A stretch of 15,254 nt of DNA, taken from contig JAGXNR010000068.1 of the NCBI GenBank assembly GCA_019894875.1, positions 1 through 15,254 on the forward strand. The letters are read 5' to 3'. The stretch comes from Promethearchaeota archaeon. Its GTDB lineage: Archaea; Asgardarchaeota; Lokiarchaeia; Sigynarchaeales; SOKP01. The notes under the pieces are model-generated. The model was not told the origin of the DNA, ran no database searches, and was given only the letters and a program-made list of their open reading frames with translations. Shown here piece by piece: positions 14,117 through 15,254 of this stretch; position 1 is the first letter of the stretch, and each line of letters starts with the position of its first letter. Made by a program: the position numbers and the translations under genes.

Positions 14117-14872
14117 ATGGAAAATGAAAACTCCTTATATTTCGATGGTCGGTATTACGATGCAATTGTGAAAAGCCTGGATCAATTTCATGATTTGAAT
14201 TTTTATCTTGAGATTGCCAAACTTTACGGCGGAAAAATCTTGGAGTTAGGATCAGGAACAGGTCGGTTAACGATTCCTATCGCAAGAGCGGGTTTTTCGA
14301 TCTCAGGTCTTGAATTAGAAGTGAGATTGATCGAACAAGCAAAAAATAAAACTAAAAATGAAGAACTTAACATACCGTGGATTAAAGGGGATATGACTAA
14401 CTTTAAGCTGGAAAAAAGTTTTGATCTCATTTTCATTGCTTTCAACACGTTTTCACACTTACTAACGAGGGTAGATATTGAAAATTGTCTTAAATCAGTT
14501 AAAAATCATCTTTCAAAAGAAGGTGTTTTCATAATAGATACTTTTAATCCTTTCTTAAGAACTTTAATTAAGGATCCATCTGAAATCCGTCCCTATACAA
14601 GTTTTTCAGATCCTGATAGTGTTAAGATTTGTGATGTTTTTGAAAGCAATTCTTATGAAATATCTACTCAGATCAATCATTTAAAATATAAGTTTAAAAT
14701 TGGAATTAATGAATTTTTAAGGTTTGCTCATTGTCGAATGGTCTTTCCTCAAGAATTAGACAGTTTAATGCATTATAACGGTTTCAAAATACTCTATAAA
14801 TATGGAACACATGCTAAGCATCCATTTGGGAATGATTCATACGCTCAAATTATAATTTGCCAAAAAATTTAG
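14117..14872 (+). CDS. Class I SAM-dependent methyltransferase
   Basis: A 251-residue Rossmann-fold methyltransferase. Motif I is ILELGSGTGRLTIPIA (41-56), an acidic residue follows at GLELE (64-68) for the SAM ribose, GDM at 91-93 is motif II, and FDLIFIAFNTFSHL (102-115) is motif III. The second half (about 135-251) contains antiparallel strands as in small-molecule methyltransferases of the Methyltransf_25/UbiE-like group, so a metabolite or lipid is more likely than nucleic acid; the acceptor cannot be identified. No clear ribosome-binding site precedes the ATG. A TATA-like AATATTTA at 14055-14062 lies about 55 bases upstream, after a 15-A run (14042-14056). It is monocistronic, separated by about 200 bases from the GDPD-like gene and convergent with the dnaK-like gene. 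Confidence 0.87.
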   Translation: MENENSLYFDGRYYDAIVKSLDQFHDLNFYLEIAKLYGGKILELGSGTGRLTIPIARAGFSISGLELEVRLIEQAKNKTKNEELNIPWIKGDMTNFKLEKSFDLIFIAFNTFSHLLTRVDIENCLKSVKNHLSKEGVFIIDTFNPFLRTLIKDPSEIRPYTSFSDPDSVKICDVFESNSYEISTQINHLKYKFKIGINEFLRFAHCRMVFPQELDSLMHYNGFKILYKYGTHAKHPFGNDSYAQIIICQKI

Positions 14873-15077
14873 AAAATTAATAATTTAAGTTCCTGTTATC
14901 AGGTGTGAGCTAAATAACAGATCTAAGAGTTGTCTTTCTTACCACACTTTTTTTAATTAAAATAGCTGTAAATACTGTGAAAGATGTCAGCAGATCGAAA
15001 ATAAAGTTAACAGTCAAAATAACTGATAAACAGATTTCTCTTGTATAACAAAATAAAAAGTATTATTAAAAAAAAGT

Positions 15078-15254
15078 TTAGTCTTCGTCCCAATCCACGT
15101 CTACAACTTTCTTCTTCTTTTCTTCTTCCTTATCCTTATCTGACTTGTATGTAGCGCCACCCGCTCCGGTACCTCCCATATCTCCTGTGGGTGCTCCGCC
15201 CATTCCGCCTGGAGGGGCGCCACCCATTCCCCCTGCAGCACGCTGAGCCTGCTC
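15078..15254 (-). CDS. dnaK: Probable DnaK (Hsp70) C-terminus, partial
   Basis: Only the last 58 residues are present; the gene continues beyond the right edge. The visible part has a Gly/Met/Ala/Pro-rich linker with three GGMGG or DMGG-type repeats (residues 8-28 of the fragment), then a Lys/Glu-rich stretch, then the tail VVDVDWDED. A Gly/Ala/Pro/Met-rich linker followed by VVDAxFEE-like acidic residues is the usual end of bacterial and archaeal DnaK chaperones. A thermosome subunit also can end in GGM repeats, but there these form the very end and lack the VVD-acidic tail. Converges with the methyltransferase gene across about 205 bases of A/T-rich spacer. Confidence 0.6.
   Translation of the reverse strand, partial: EQAQRAAGGMGGAPPGGMGGAPTGDMGGTGAGGATYKSDKDKEEEKKKKVVDVDWDED

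Noticed and set aside
14980..15050. Possible C/D-box guide RNA (CTGA-like motifs)
   Set aside because: No proper RUGAUGA box or paired internal boxes; short motifs expected by chance.
15078..15254. Thermosome subunit as the identity of the minus-strand fragment
   Set aside because: GGM repeats fit, but the Lys/Glu stretch and VVD-acidic tail match DnaK better.
1..15254. tRNA, rRNA, CRISPR arrays and transposons
   Set aside because: Looked for on both strands; no cloverleaf, regular short repeat array, transposase or terminal inverted repeats were seen.

Overview
The window is AT-rich, gene-dense archaeal DNA with spacers full of A and T runs. It most likely comes from an Asgard archaeon (Promethearchaeota, Lokiarchaeia-like). 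The grounds are two N-glycosylation-sequon-rich surface proteins ending in a transmembrane helix plus Lys/Arg tail (one with an IPGF motif before it), archaeal-style SD and TATA elements, a DnaK-like C-terminus, and lipid-handling genes of a type known mainly from bacteria and eukaryotes. The lineage is inferred from style, not from a marker gene.

Region 1 (1-2752, + strand) is a sugar/polyol block: the 3' part of a zinc-type polyol dehydrogenase, an iron-type alcohol dehydrogenase starting on TTG 10 bases later, and a D-tagatose/D-psicose 3-epimerase-family TIM barrel with all four metal ligands.

Region 2 (2824-9194) holds two large surface proteins flanking a two-kinase operon. The kinases are an APH/ecdysteroid-kinase-like small-molecule kinase and a PfkB fructokinase-like sugar kinase. 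The surface proteins share an unrecognised, Trp/Tyr-rich N-terminal domain of about 230 residues but carry unrelated C-terminal modules: two Ig/PKD-like repeats in one, four Kre9/KNH-like repeats in the other. Polyol dehydrogenase, ketose 3-epimerase and fructokinase could form a route from a polyol or rare ketose to fructose 6-phosphate (or a similar ketose phosphate); this is inference.

Region 3 (9195-10413) holds a spacer with a second copy of the promoter element found before the second surface gene (24 of 27 bases identical), followed at matching distance by a 20-codon ORF, and then a PHP-type phosphoesterase gene.

Region 4 (10410-13912) looks lipid-related: a FATP/very-long-chain acyl-CoA synthetase on the minus strand, divergent from an overlapping gene pair encoding a Cys-rich (zinc-ribbon-like)/coiled-coil/SCP2 lipid-carrier protein and a glycerophosphodiesterase-fold protein whose catalytic residues are mostly replaced. 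This is the most unusual part of the window: a possible acyl or lipid activation-and-carrier module in an archaeon.

Region 5 (13913-15254) holds a class I SAM methyltransferase and, running in from the right edge on the minus strand, the Gly/Met-rich, acidic C-terminus of a probable DnaK. No tRNA, rRNA, CRISPR array, transposase or insertion sequence was found.
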